Below, piece by piece: positions 11,799 through 23,149 of a DNA stretch of 64,000 nt. Made by a program: the position numbers and the translations under genes. Under the pieces are notes generated by a model. The model saw nothing but the letters and a program-made list of their open reading frames with translations, searched no databases and was not told the origin of the DNA. The stretch is from Schizophyllum amplum. Its lineage: Eukaryota; Basidiomycota; Agaricomycetes; Agaricales; Schizophyllaceae. Position 1 is the first letter of the stretch. Each line of letters starts with the position of its first letter. The stretch spans positions 1 through 64,000 of the forward strand of contig VDMD01000054.1 in NCBI GenBank assembly GCA_007026445.1. Reading direction: 5' to 3'.

Positions 11799-13440
11799 GT
11801 CGGAGGGGGCGATGGTGGCAATGAGCTCGACGGTGAGCTCGACGATGTCAATGAGGAGGATGGGGCGAGCGGCGACGGCGACGACGGTGACGAGACGACG
11901 ATGGGAGGTGACAACAGGGGAAGACCAATGCTGGCCGCCATGACGCTTGCACGTGTCTACCCGCTTGGACCCAGTCTCGACTGTCTCGTGCGCTCATTGT
12001 TCTCCCAAGTCGAACCGTTGCCGATCACCACTCTGACTCTCATGGTATGACGCGGCTTCGCTGACGGTCGCCGCCTCTCCGGCTCGCACCGCAGACAGGC
12101 CCCGGCCGTCCGGCGATCAACGTCCAGGGGTGCGACCGGCCCCGCCGCCTCTCCTGTCCTCTCATCCATCTTGTATTCCCCGTCCTCCAGGCATTCCCTC
12201 TCACCCCAACCTTCGAAAGCTTTACAAGAGACGAGAGGGTGGGCGGCGAAGGGGGAAGGCGCCGCTTAATTTAGGGCCTCGTGACGGGAACGATACTCAA
12301 ACGGGAGGGGTCGAAGGGGAGAGTTGCCGCGAAGCGCAAGTCAAAGGGAGCAGGGCGGGGAGGGGAAGGCTCCGTGAACGGACAAGGTTCCGTGAAGGCG
12401 AGACAGGCACGACTCGTACACAATAACGTAGGTAGAACATGTAAGTAAGTAGAAGCATGCAATACATGCCATTAGCAACTGTCCCCCCCCTCTCCCTCTC
12501 CCCTTCGCCCCTCCACTCCCCTTCGCCCCTCCCCTCCTCCCTCGCGCCCTCCACTCCCCCCTTGCCCCTCGCCCTCAACACCCCCTCCCTCCTCCCGCCT
12601 CCCACCGCAAACTCGTTAACGTACTTGAAAAGAACTTCGATTGCATCAAGTCTACCTACGTTGTACCTACCCTGACCTATTTCGTGCAAGACTTTCGTCT
12701 TCCGCCCACCCCACCTGTCTCGATCACCCACTCCGTCTACCACCCCCCCCCCCTTCCGCTCCTCTCTCTACCTTCCTGTCTCCCCCCCCTCGCCTTCATA
12801 AATCCTGCTCCCTCCCGCACAAGACCTCCCCCTTCTCGCACAACGCCCCCCCTCCCGCACGCTCTAACTGCCCCCGTACCTCGCCCCGTGAAAGTAAAAT
12901 CTTCGTAAGTAAAATCGACCGCTCCAGCATAAATAAATCAACCCGCCCTCCCTCGTAAGAGAAAATCCACCGCCCTCGCAAAAACAACAAGAAGATAAAT
13001 CTAGAAAGGCAGGCCGGAGGTCCAGTAAAAAACGGTCGCCGGGAAGAATATAATGTGACCGACTTACGAGTGGTCAACTCGCGGGTTGACGAACGGTGTA
13101 TTGGGAGCGACAGGGGACGGGAGAGGGCGACGGACTTATCCCAGAATATCCGAGTCGAACACCGGCTCCATTAATGCGAAGGTAACCTAGAAAGGAATAG
13201 AGTCAGCACGACTGTCGGAAAAATAAACTCAATACGATTTACTTACCGATAGTAGGAGCTCGCGCGTCGAGGAACCGCGTATTGGCAGCGACGAGGGAGG
13301 GGCGACGGGGAGCAGTCAGCACGACGATCACGATAAGCGCGACATGACGCCTCACCGAAAGCACAGCGTGGCGCCTCACGACGAGCGCAGCTTAACGCCT
13401 CACCGAAAGCCTTGACGAATAAGGACAGGTGGGTGTTTGC

Positions 13441-13504
13441 AAAGTTGATGTGCGGTGAAGTTGATGTGCGGCGAAGTTGATGTGCGGCAAAATCGATGTG
13501 CGGT
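13441..13504. repeat. 16-bp minisatellite, four units
   Basis: Units of GAAGTTGATGTGCGGC and close variants lie end to end at 13441, 13457, 13473 and 13489. The equivalent site in unit C (24,600-24,647) has three units, so the array has changed in number since the duplication. Confidence 0.9.
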
Positions 13505-13576
13505 CGTGACACCGAGGGACCGCAATGCATGGACACTAGGCAGGGTGGACGAGTGGAGGCGAAGATGACACGCTCA

Positions 13577-13765
13577 GCAACGGCGGGGCGCGCCTTCAAG
13601 AACGGCGGGGCACGCCTTTAACTGCGGCGGGGCACGCCATTAACTGCGGCGGGAAACGCCTTCAACAACGACGGGGCGCGCCTTCGTCAACGGCGAGTAG
13701 AACGCCTTCGTCAACGGCGGGACGCGCCTTCTACACGACGGGCACGCTTTCAACAACGGCAGGGC
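13577..13765. repeat. ~22-bp GC-rich minisatellite, unit B
   Basis: About nine imperfect units built on AACGGCGGGGCGCGCCTTCA follow one another. The unit C array (about 24,714-24,875) lacks at least one unit. Confidence 0.8.
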
Positions 13766-14229
13766 CCTAGACAAGGCTGAAATAAACAATCAGGAACACG
13801 AAGAACAAGGATAAAAGACCCGCGACGCACCGTGTTGGATCCCAGCAAGAATACTCCAACGAACCGGGCGAGGAGCGCGATGTCGTGGAGGACTCTCCGG
13901 CGCGGCGCATGAGCGAGCTTGACAACCCCTGCAATATAGAGATCAGCAACTATCAGACGAGCAAGGTAGCAGTTAGACTCACGGTGCCACGGCGAGCTCG
14001 ACGTCCAAGTCGACGAGGAAGACGTCCTAGTCATCCAGCGGAGGTCCGCGTCGGGCTCGACGATGTCCAGAACGGTGTGCAAAAGTCCGAGTGAGAGTCG
14101 AAGGCGAGGCGGCGGCGGCGGAGAACAGGACAACGGCGGCGAGAGAATGGCCGCGAGAGAAGGGCGGCGGGAGGAAGTCGACGAGGGGGAAAACGCAGGA
14201 GCGCTGGCTCTCAACCACCCCATCCCCCC

Positions 14230-17200
14230 GACCCTTATACCCCACGCGAACAACCTTTCCAACCTCCTTGAAACGCACACGTCAGTGGCCCATCTAGTCA
14301 CCGGCTACCGAACAGCGCGCACCGCAAATCGGGGGTCGAGATCGACTTACGAAAGGGCGGAAGATTCGGTGGCGCGGCTGCGTTCAGGGGGTTGGTTTTC
14401 GAACATTGAGCGCGCGGCTGCAGCTCTGGTCCGTCGAGCGCGTGCATATCGTACCGCGAGTCCGCGGGGGAGGGCTGGCGACCTGGCAGGCCGAGCACGG
14501 CACCCTATCGTGTTCGAGTCGTTTTGCGATGTCCTACTAGGGCGAGCGACGCGTTCAGTAAAGCTTCGCAAAAGAGTTCAAACACGCACCTCGAAGCATA
14601 TTTGACGCATCCCGCAGCAAAGAGTCCTGCGGAAAGGACACGGGAAAGTCGAGCTGAACGTTGAAGTCAACAACGTAAGGCTCTTCCCCATCGGGCAACC
14701 GTTGTTGTTAAACAAGGCGGCGCCACGGTCGAACGCGCTGGAGGCGCATCCTCCCTCGCCGCGCTCGCGCTCGCGCTCGGCGAGTTAGGTACAGCCTTCT
14801 CTGAGACTTCGGGGACACGCATCTCCGCCGTGTGCATGCAGAATAAGCGTTTCCTGCGGTCTGTAAGTCGCTGTGAATGAGCAGGTAAATGAAAACGAAC
14901 ATGTTGAGGATGCGAGGCAGCGCAGAGCCTGTCGCTTCGTGTCGGCGATACGGGGACCCGAGTAGGCTAGCGCTAGACTATCCGAGGGGCCGGCGAGCGC
15001 GGGAATGGACGAGAGGAAGGTGGAAGATTCGGGGCTCGACAGCTTGTATGCGCGATGGCATGGGCGTGCGGCCGTCGGCGGTCGGCGAAGGATCGCCAGA
15101 ATATTCGAACCTCCTGAATGAGTCATCAGTGTTTCAGGAGTGAGCGCAACAGGATCACTGCAGGAGGTATGAGGTAGGGCATGAGGAGGAAAGGGTGGTG
15201 CATAGCGAGGCTTGCAGGCGTCGGGGGCGCCCCAGAATTCACAGAGAGTGTCGTATATACTCGCGTGACATAGCCGGGTATGTTTCACCGGCGAAAAGAA
15301 GAAAGCAAGCGTGTTACGGGCGAGACGAAAACGACGCCACATAATGAAATCGCCCTTCCGCGCGCCATAGCACTCGCTGCAAGCTGCGGAGGAACGTGGC
15401 GCATAGTTATCCTCGCTCAGTTCATCCTGTATAATCGATTTTGAGTGGGGAATATTTTAGCAAGGGATGTCAACTTATGACCTTGAAGACGTCGAGTTCC
15501 GCATACAAACATCCTCGACCTTCCAGAACGATAAGACAAAAGCTTGATCTCGCCCATCGGCGTTACGTACGCGAGTTCTGAAGCGAGATGACGTTGACGA
15601 GATACTCGCACGGCCCATCGCGGCACTTGGCCAGGACGCGGTCGCGCTCCGGAGGGTAGAGACCCGTTTTTGGCGTGCGGCGGGAATGTTCTACGAGTTG
15701 CAAAGCATCCAGGATGGTGGCGGCGTTCTAGAGCGGTAGACATGTATCGGAGAATGAGGGGAGCCGAAAAGCGTTTTGTCCGAGGCGGCGGAGGCGCGCG
15801 ATGGGTGAGGAGGACATGGATGATGGGGACAAGTTGAACTTCGGCGTACCGGACCGACTGCGACGATCATCAAAGACTCAAACATGTTGTCCCCGACCGC
15901 CATCATCGCCCACGGAACGATATCTGCGTCGAGGTCTTCATTTCTATCTTGCAGAGGGCCCACTTTCTGTTGATTCCCTGCTTGTTTGAGTGCTTCCGCT
16001 GCTCGAACGACTTTACCAGCCTCGAAATTGGCGAGCAAGTCCTCAAGTGGCGCGCGCCCTCGTCAAGCTCACCCGAACACCGATTCATGTCCGACGACCG
16101 TCCTGATCGGCAACGTACAGCGAGGCTATCTAGGTTACCTTGCCGCCGGGCCCTGATCTACGCGCTGAGGACGTCATCTGGCTGAATTAGGTAGGCCTTG
16201 TTGAACCAGCCGCGGTGGCGCGCACAGCGCCGGGAGCGACTCGTGCTTTCGCATGCCGTGTATGCAGCAGCGGCGCGTCTTCCGCTACCACTTTGACAAT
16301 ACTTTGATGTTGCTCGTGGTTTGCGCGCAGGCTGGCGGGGTACGAGTGAGTGCAATCATTAATGTTCGATGTTAAACGGCGGAGAGGCGAGCGTTCACCA
16401 CACGACCTCTTGCGTCCGATCTATCAGCGACGTCAGCGTACTCGGTTCGCGAGATGAAGAGATGACGGAAGGAACGTACGAGGAAGATTCGGAAGAACGG
16501 TAGAGTCAGGAGGTTGGAAACGCGAGTGTGAGTGTGCATGTTGACCTTACCTTTGTGAGCAGATTTCAGCCGCACGGCTGCGCCGCCGTCGACTGATGGT
16601 GGCGCGGAATGATGTGGGACGTAGTGCGAGGATGTACGTCAGACTGCGCGCGCGCTTGAAGGAGGCACGGAGACGGAAGATTCGGGGTGACAGGCGAGCG
16701 GGAAGGCGGGGAAGGGTGTGGCGCGTAAGTTGCGCGAGAGAGTCCGTGGCGGAATGCTCGTTCTCGTGCTCTTGTCGCACGTAGGCCGTGGCGAGCAGAG
16801 CTCTCAAATATTCATACTTCAGGACGGGGATAGCACAAGGTCCAGCTCGTACTGCAGGACTTGGTGATTTCACTTGAATATGTCCTGGGCTTTCGCATCG
16901 AGACGTGGGCTGATAGCGCCCGTCCGCGCATCGCTTCCGAGTAGGTACGCATCTTCCGTGCGTCAAACTCCAGGAGAACTGCTCAGGAGGTCGGAAAGCG
17001 TGTGTACACACCGCAGAGGGTGAGAACATTTGCTCGCGCTAGTTGCGCCCCGCCAGCGATGTTATGCAAAGTTCAGCGGTTCCAGTGCCGCGGCCGCGCT
17101 CTAGATTTTAATGAAGTGTCAAAAGAATGGCTGAGCCGAATAGTTGTTTTCTGGGGGTGAAGGGAGTGTACGGTGAGCATGAGGGAGGCGGAAGGTCGCC

Positions 17201-17440
17201 ATCAAGTTGAACTTCGGTGCCCGGACCGACCGCCGACATCCATTGTTCTCTTTGCTCCCGACCATCACGAGTGTCTGCGCAACTTCGCCAATAATTGATA
17301 TTTGTGTTATTCTTCTCAAAGCTGATTTTGAGGCCCTCTGTGGCTCTCATCCCGCTGGAGGCGATACGGGAACAGGTAAGAATCTGAACATCTCCGAGGC
17401 TGCGCCTCATCCGCGGCCGAATAACGACACCATTGTTGAA
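14230..17440. repeat. Conserved block of unit B with minus-strand open frames of unknown status
   Basis: This block is equivalent to 3300-6480 and 25,340-28,500. From about 14,420 to 14,880 it differs strongly from the other two units, which match each other there. The minus-strand frames starting MWRRFRLA (15342) and MLANFEAGKVVRAA (16038), and the frame ending AAEICSQR (16547), are again present. No product was recognised. Confidence 0.45.
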
Positions 17441-17643
17441 GATCGGCCGTGGTAGATCTGCCACGTACAAGGGTAAGTATCTTATTCGGCTCCCTCTAGC
17501 TCCGACGCTGTTCGTATATATACCATCCCGAAACGTACTTTGGTCTCTTTCAACCATCATGCCCCCTTCCTCCCCGACGCGCCCGCCGTATATCTCGTCG
17601 TCCCGTCGCCATCGACCACGATGACAACCTCGTAGGCTCACAG

Positions 17644-18869
17644 GTGAGTAGATTCTGACACGTTCCCTTCACGTCGACTGATACTTTGTCAGCCTGTGCT
17701 CAAGACCGTAGTCGGTAGCGACGTGTCCCGTTGCCGCCGTGATGGTCGAGCTCATCGTATGTCCCCCACACGCGTCCTGTACCCCGCTGACCTCGTCGCA
17801 GTCGTGCTTGTCGTTGCCATCTTGTCGAGGACGCCGTCGACGCGCTGACTACCTCTGTGGCGTCGCCGGCGTTGCGCGAGGACGACTGTGGGACGGGAGG
17901 CGCCGAGCGCCGCCATCACTGCGAGTCTTGTCGTTGATGTGGACACCGTGTTTGCTACCCTTGGTGTTGCCCTTCGGTGAGTTTCACTGTGCCTTTGTTT
18001 TGTTCTCGTATTGACGCCGGACACAGAAGTCTCGCTCGCCTGCTGATTGGCATAGACATTGTGGCACAGAGGAGATCATGGGGCGCATTTTGGTGAGTCT
18101 TTCATTGTTCGCGGCCTGACTTTTCATTGACGTTTTTGGCCAGGATTCGGTGGCGGGTGCGGGCGACTGGGCGAGACATCGCGACTCTGTGGGATGAGGG
18201 AGACGACTGCGCGGCCGGAGGCCGCGCATGGGGGCGGCGCGCAGCGGCGCCATTCTTTCGGTGAGTATCCCTTCGATTCGGCCTCGATTTCTCACTGACG
18301 TTATGCCTAGGACTCGGGTGGTGTGGTCTCGCTGCCGCCATTGCGCCCCTGGCGAGGCGAAGGAGACGCGCGCGCGGCCGGAGGCCGCGCATAGGGGCGG
18401 CGCGCAGCGCCGCCACTCTCCCCGGTGAGTGTCCCTCCGATCGCGGCAAAGCTTTTCATTAATGTCTTGTCTAGGATTCGGGTGGACAATGCTAGCGACG
18501 GGGCAGGAGATCGAGGGAGACGCGCGCACCCGGGCGGCGCGCAGCACCGCTATTTTCTCTGGTGATTTTCCTTTCGTTCGTGGCCCCGATCTTTCATTGA
18601 CGTCTCTTCAGGGGGGACAGGCCTCGGCGACGATGCAGGAAGTCGCGACGCCGCCACACGCGGGGCGAGGGAGACGCGCGCGCGGCCGGAGGCCGCGCTT
18701 TGGGGGCGGCGCGCAGCGCCGCCATTCTCCTCGTGAGTGTCTCTTCTATCGCGGCCCTCATCTTTTACTGACGTTATGGTTAGGACTCGGGTGGAGGGGT
18801 CTCAGCGGTGGCGCGGGAGGTTGCTGTGCCGCGACACGAGGGGGCGACCGCGCGGGGGGCGGCGCGTAG
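17644..18869 (+). pseudogene. Multi-intron locus of unknown function, copy B
   Basis: The introns match the other copies: 17644-17692, 17757-17801, 17977-18026, 18093-18143, 18261-18310, 18425-18474 and 18733-18783. The exons 18144-18260 (117 nt) and 18311-18424 (114 nt) keep the symmetric lengths of copy C. The fifth intron (from 18562) is damaged: its donor reads GTGATT instead of GTGAGT, and the bases holding the normal acceptor are deleted. The nearest AG is at 18610-18611. The palindromic exon sequences are retained. Confidence 0.45.
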
Positions 18870-18981
18870 CGCCGCCTTTCAACTAGCGTTCTGATGTGAG
18901 TGATTGCTATCGATTATGTCAGTTATATTGCTCAATCTAACCCCAGTGTCGCGGACCGATGCTGTCGTGGGGCTTGCAGGC

Positions 18982-19520
18982 GATAAGTATATGTATCGCC
19001 GTCCGGCGAGCGAGGTGCGTGACTGACCTGGCTGTATAAGACGTTGCTAACTGCTCTCTAGGTGATGAGTATATGTATTTGCGTCCCGCGAGCAACGTGA
19101 TCGGCGCCCCACGCTGTTCCAGCGCGCTTCGAGATGTCCTCAATGTCGCCTACATGTTCCCCCCAAGACGCCCTCAAGGCGGACTTCTTCCACCTGCGCG
19201 TCGCGCTCGCTATCGTCGGGCGTTTTATATCGCCGTCTCCTCATCAGGGCGTTCAAGCGATGGTATGTTCGCTTCCGGCGAGCAAGGTGAGTCAAATCTG
19301 TCCATGTTCTTATGTTGCTAACTTCGTACCAATTTACCCTCCTCGCCCTCAGTACTCACTCGCTTAGTCGATGAGTATGTGAATCGCCGTCCGGCGAGCG
19401 ACGTGCCCTCGCCTTTAGGACGCGCCGACGTTATCACGACGCACCTACCGTTTCCGCGACGCCCTTCTCTTGCTGCGACGGCTTAGGCGATGAGTATATA
19501 GATCGCCGTCCGGCGAGCGA
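18982..19520 (+). repeat. Degenerate 32-bp repeat array, unit B
   Basis: Four copies lie at 18982-19013, 19064-19095, 19380-19411 and 19489-19520, in the same spacing and surrounded by the same short introns as in unit A. Confidence 0.65.
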
Positions 19521-20666
19521 CTCTGGGTGAGTGTTCAGTCGTTAGTAAAGCTCGAGCTGACGAGCCTTGTAGATCTCTCGCCTTCGTCGTAAGCGATCCG
19601 CGCTTGGGAACGCCTCCAACACGCACTACACCCTCCATCTCCGCCCCCGGGCACCCGCCAAGCGACGAAGCAACGTATCGCCTTCCGGCGAGCAGGCCTT
19701 GTGACGCGTATGCCCATCTTGTGAGTACAGTGTGTCCTTATTTTGTATTTTGCTGACGTTCTTGATTAGATCGTGATTTCGCGCTGCTGACTACGTCGCC
19801 CTGCGTCGTCGGGATCCTCGCCACTCTCGGGGACATGTTCACGACCCTGGGCTCGACTCCAGGGACACCCTCGACGTGTTGAACGCCTTTCGCGACCTTG
19901 GCGACAGTGAGATAGACATACGGGACTCTATGCGGGGGCGTCGTGGACGGCCGAGGACTTTATATCACTTCTCTCTTCTAGAGCACGGTAGCACTGTAGT
20001 CGAGGAATGAAATGATTTGAAGGCTTTACAATGACTTGAAGGACTTGAATAAATCCAATGAGAGAATACTATGGCTCGAACGAATGAAATGAGGATGAAC
20101 TTGTTGAACTTGCGTGACTGTGGAAGGCTTGGCGCGGCGTTGAGAGGGCGCGGGGACTCGGGCATGAAAGGCACAGCGGCGTCGTATTCGGCACAAGCGA
20201 TTCAACCTGCGGGACGACCTCCCTCTCGCACAGAAGGGCCCCCCTCTCACACAGAGCGACTGGCACTCGTCGTCCGAGTGCGTGCGCGCTTTCCCGAAGT
20301 CGTTAGCTGAAGGAACCAGGTGAGGACAGACGGCGCGTCCTTCGCAGTCCTCGGACATGAAAGGCACCAGACGGTGTATCGGTACCTACGACTACCTACG
20401 CGACACCGCGTTCCTGGTCCCAAGAAATCCAGAGACAACCTCCCCTCCTCACAACACGACTGCCCCCGCCGCCCAAGTGCGCGCGCGCTTTCGCGGCGTC
20501 GAGAGCTGAAGAAACAAGGTCAGTGCAGCAAGGACGGCGCCTACCCTCAGCGGCAATCGGCCGCGCATCGCACAAGCTCGCGCTATCCCTTGAGACGCGA
20601 GGACCCTCGCAGTCCCGGGCTCGTCGCGACCGAGTACGAGGCGCCGCGGACCTTGGCGCGAGGGCG

Positions 20667-20673
20667 TATATAA
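20667..20673 (+). promoter_or_regulatory. Candidate TATA box, unit B
   Basis: TATATAA is followed by the same CT-rich tract as in units A and C. It faces the 3' end of F-box copy C. Confidence 0.45.
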
Positions 20674-20905
20674 GGCCTCCCATCTCGTCCTTCCCTCCAC
20701 CATCCCTCCCCCCTCGCCTTGTCGCTGGTCGTGCCCGCTGCCGTCAGTCGTGCCGCCGTCCTGCTCGCCGTCACGCTGGACCTATGTTGGGGGAGATCAT
20801 GCCGGTCGGGGTAGCGGTGGATCTGGGGGTCATGCTGCTTGTGTGCCGGGGAGGCTAAGTCCGTACCTACACTCGTCCCATACCTACCTGTATTTGTCGT
20901 GGCAC

Positions 20906-20950
20906 GCCCCCGGACATGGGCCCCTGTAGGGGGAACCCATGTTCGGGGGC
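20906..20950. repeat. Large GC-rich hairpin, unit B
   Basis: The 15-bp stem and the inner stem are the same as at 9690-9734, placed beyond the 3' end of F-box copy C. Confidence 0.85.
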
Positions 20951-21655
20951 CCACAAAAGGAGGGATGGGCGCTAGACACCTATCAAAATCCATGCCGCTT
21001 CACCGCGCTATGACATCACGTGAGCAGTGGATCCCAGCCAACAAAGTTGAAAAGGTCAGCCGCACCAGAGGCGGGGCACATTCGGCGTCCGGGAGCGCGT
21101 CTTCGGGCAGCGTCGCGGCGGTCCATGTGGCAGAGGGATCGCATCCCTCCCGTCGACGAGTCATCCTCGCCGTCGACGAGTCATCCCTCGCCGTCGACGA
21201 GTCATCCCTCGCCGTCGACGTGCTAGCTGCAGCAGCCGCTATCAACACGCTGCTCGTCGGCCCCAGCGAGTTCCGCGAGGGCATCGGCGTGCTCGGATGC
21301 GTCACCGGCATCGGCGTACTCCGGCCTGCGTGACCGGCACTGTGAACGCGCGACCCGCGGTGAACACGCCACTCGCAGGTGCAGGCGTCGTAGGTGATGA
21401 AGGCGGCGGCGTGAGGTGATGAAGGCGGCGGCGTTGCAGGAGAGGCCGGCGGCGAGGATGAAGACGAGGCTACCGGTGGCGGCGTAGACGAGGCTACCGG
21501 TGGCGGCGTAGGCGAGCCGACAGATGGCGAAGGCGTAGGCGAGCCGACAGATGGCGAAGGCGAAGGTGACGGCGGAGGAGGCGTCGATGGTGAGGCGGGC
21601 AGCGGCGACCTGCTATGACCGGCCTCGGGGCGGGGGTCGTGTACACGAGCGCCTC

Positions 21656-22942
21656 CTACTTGGCTGCTGCCCTCACTCGACTGCTGCTGCCCTCCCTACT
21701 CGACTGCTGCGCCTCCCTACTCGACTGCTGCTGCGCCTCCCTACTCGGCTGCTGCTGCGCCCACCGTGGCGGCGGCGGCCTCGCCCACCGCACGTTCACA
21801 ATATCCACCACATCCGCCACAAACCGCGCAAGACTGTTTTGCAACGCGAACGTGTACGTCAGATTCTCCAACTTGGGCAGCAGCTCCGGCCGCGCCAGCA
21901 GCCCGCGCGCATCCGCCGCCGTCCAGCCGTGCACCTCGTCCAATGCAAGCGCGCGCAGCTCGGGGAGTGCGCGGAGGACGGCGGTCAGGACGTGCAGGTA
22001 GAGGCCGACGCCGGCGAGGGCGAGGGAGCGCAGACCCGGGCCATGACGCTCGAAGAAGGCACGCACGCGGCGCTGCGCGGGGTCCGGAATGCACGTCGGC
22101 GCCCCTGTGTCGACGGGCCGCAGGGCTAGCGTGCGCAGCGCGGGGAGATCCAGGCGGGCAAGCACGGCAGCGAGCTGCGCGACGTCCGCCGCGGCGAGAT
22201 CTAGCGCGCGCAGACTGGTGTGCGTGCACCGCGGACCGTGCATGGGGGCCTTGTGGGCCATGACGGAGAGCCGCTCGAGCGCGGGGCAGAGGTTGAGGAG
22301 GCGGAAGAGGCCATCGTACGCCAGATAGTCGCCCGTAAACTCGGTGAGCTGGGCCCAGGGGAGGGGGGCGTGCAAAGTATTGGCGACGCCCTTGAGGGTG
22401 ACGGCGCGCAGGCGGGGGGCGGCGTGGAGGAGGGCGTCGAGGGTGGCGGGGAAGAGAAACGCCTTGTGCGGGTCCACAAGCGTGAGGCGGACGAGGGCGG
22501 GGAGCGCAGCGGCGGAAGGTGGGGCGAGGATGAGATCGAGGAGATGGGGCGGGGCACTGAGTTCTGCCCAGCGCGGGCGGGCGGCGAGCAACGCATCCCA
22601 GGCGGGTGCGGGCGCTGACCGTGGTGTGACGGGGGGCGGATAAGAGAGCCGGGAGCCGGAGAGATGAACGCGGAGAGGCCGCTGGCCGGACCGGGAGACG
22701 GCGAGGTGGGCGAGGGCGTCGGCGCGCTCGCGGCGGTCGGGGGCGCCGAGGACGGCTGCGGCCCACAACGCTTGCTCGGCGAGCGCCGTCTCTCTCCAGC
22801 GCCGACATACGGCAGTCAGCGGGGTGATGGCGACCAGCGGATTGGCGCCGTCGGCCTCCATAACAGCCTGGAAGAAGAGAAAGATCTCGCCGAGCAGCTC
22901 GGGTGGTATGTGCATGATCGACGGGGCAAAGGGGTTTTCCAT
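21656..22942 (-). CDS. F-box/leucine-rich protein copy C (least damaged copy)
   Basis: From the start at 22942 this copy reads 428 residues without interruption. Residues ~8-55 form an F-box (HIPPELLGEIFLFFQ, then an Ala-rich helix with CRRW). The rest is a series of leucine-rich stretches (LVRLTL, LRAVTLKG, LERLSV, LRALDL, LRTLAL, LRSLAL and LRALAL), the usual layout of fungal F-box/LRR substrate receptors that hand proteins to SCF ubiquitin ligase. The frame can be extended upstream to 23140, but the MENPF start is preferred because all four units share it just before the F-box. The Pro/Ser/Thr tail found in copies B and D is lost by a frameshift near 21,670. The target is unknown. Confidence 0.75.
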   Translation of the reverse strand: MENPFAPSIMHIPPELLGEIFLFFQAVMEADGANPLVAITPLTAVCRRWRETALAEQALWAAAVLGAPDRRERADALAHLAVSRSGQRPLRVHLSGSRLSYPPPVTPRSAPAPAWDALLAARPRWAELSAPPHLLDLILAPPSAAALPALVRLTLVDPHKAFLFPATLDALLHAAPRLRAVTLKGVANTLHAPLPWAQLTEFTGDYLAYDGLFRLLNLCPALERLSVMAHKAPMHGPRCTHTSLRALDLAAADVAQLAAVLARLDLPALRTLALRPVDTGAPTCIPDPAQRRVRAFFERHGPGLRSLALAGVGLYLHVLTAVLRALPELRALALDEVHGWTAADARGLLARPELLPKLENLTYTFALQNSLARFVADVVDIVNVRWARPPPPRWAQQQPSREAQQQSSREAQQSSREGSSSRVRAAAK

Positions 22943-23149
22943 GTCGGAGGGGGCGATGGTGGCAATGAGCTCGACGGTGAGCTCGACGATGTCAATGAGG
23001 AGGATGGGGCGAGCGGCGACGACGACGACGGTGACGAGACGACGATGGGAGGTGACAACAGGGGAAGACAATGCTGGCCGCCATGACGCTTGCACGTGTC
23101 TACCCGCTTGGACCCAGTCTCGACTGTCTCGTGCGCTCATTGTTCTCCC

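Larger units (their letters stand above)
11990..14230. repeat. Intergenic block of unit B with minisatellites
   Basis: Upstream of F-box copy B, this block is nearly identical to 23,150-25,340. It holds a long CT-rich stretch (about 12,480-12,900), four exact-register 16-bp units (13,441-13,504), and about nine ~22-bp units of the type AACGGCGGGGCGCGCCTTCA (about 13,577-13,765). No convincing gene was seen. Confidence 0.6.
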
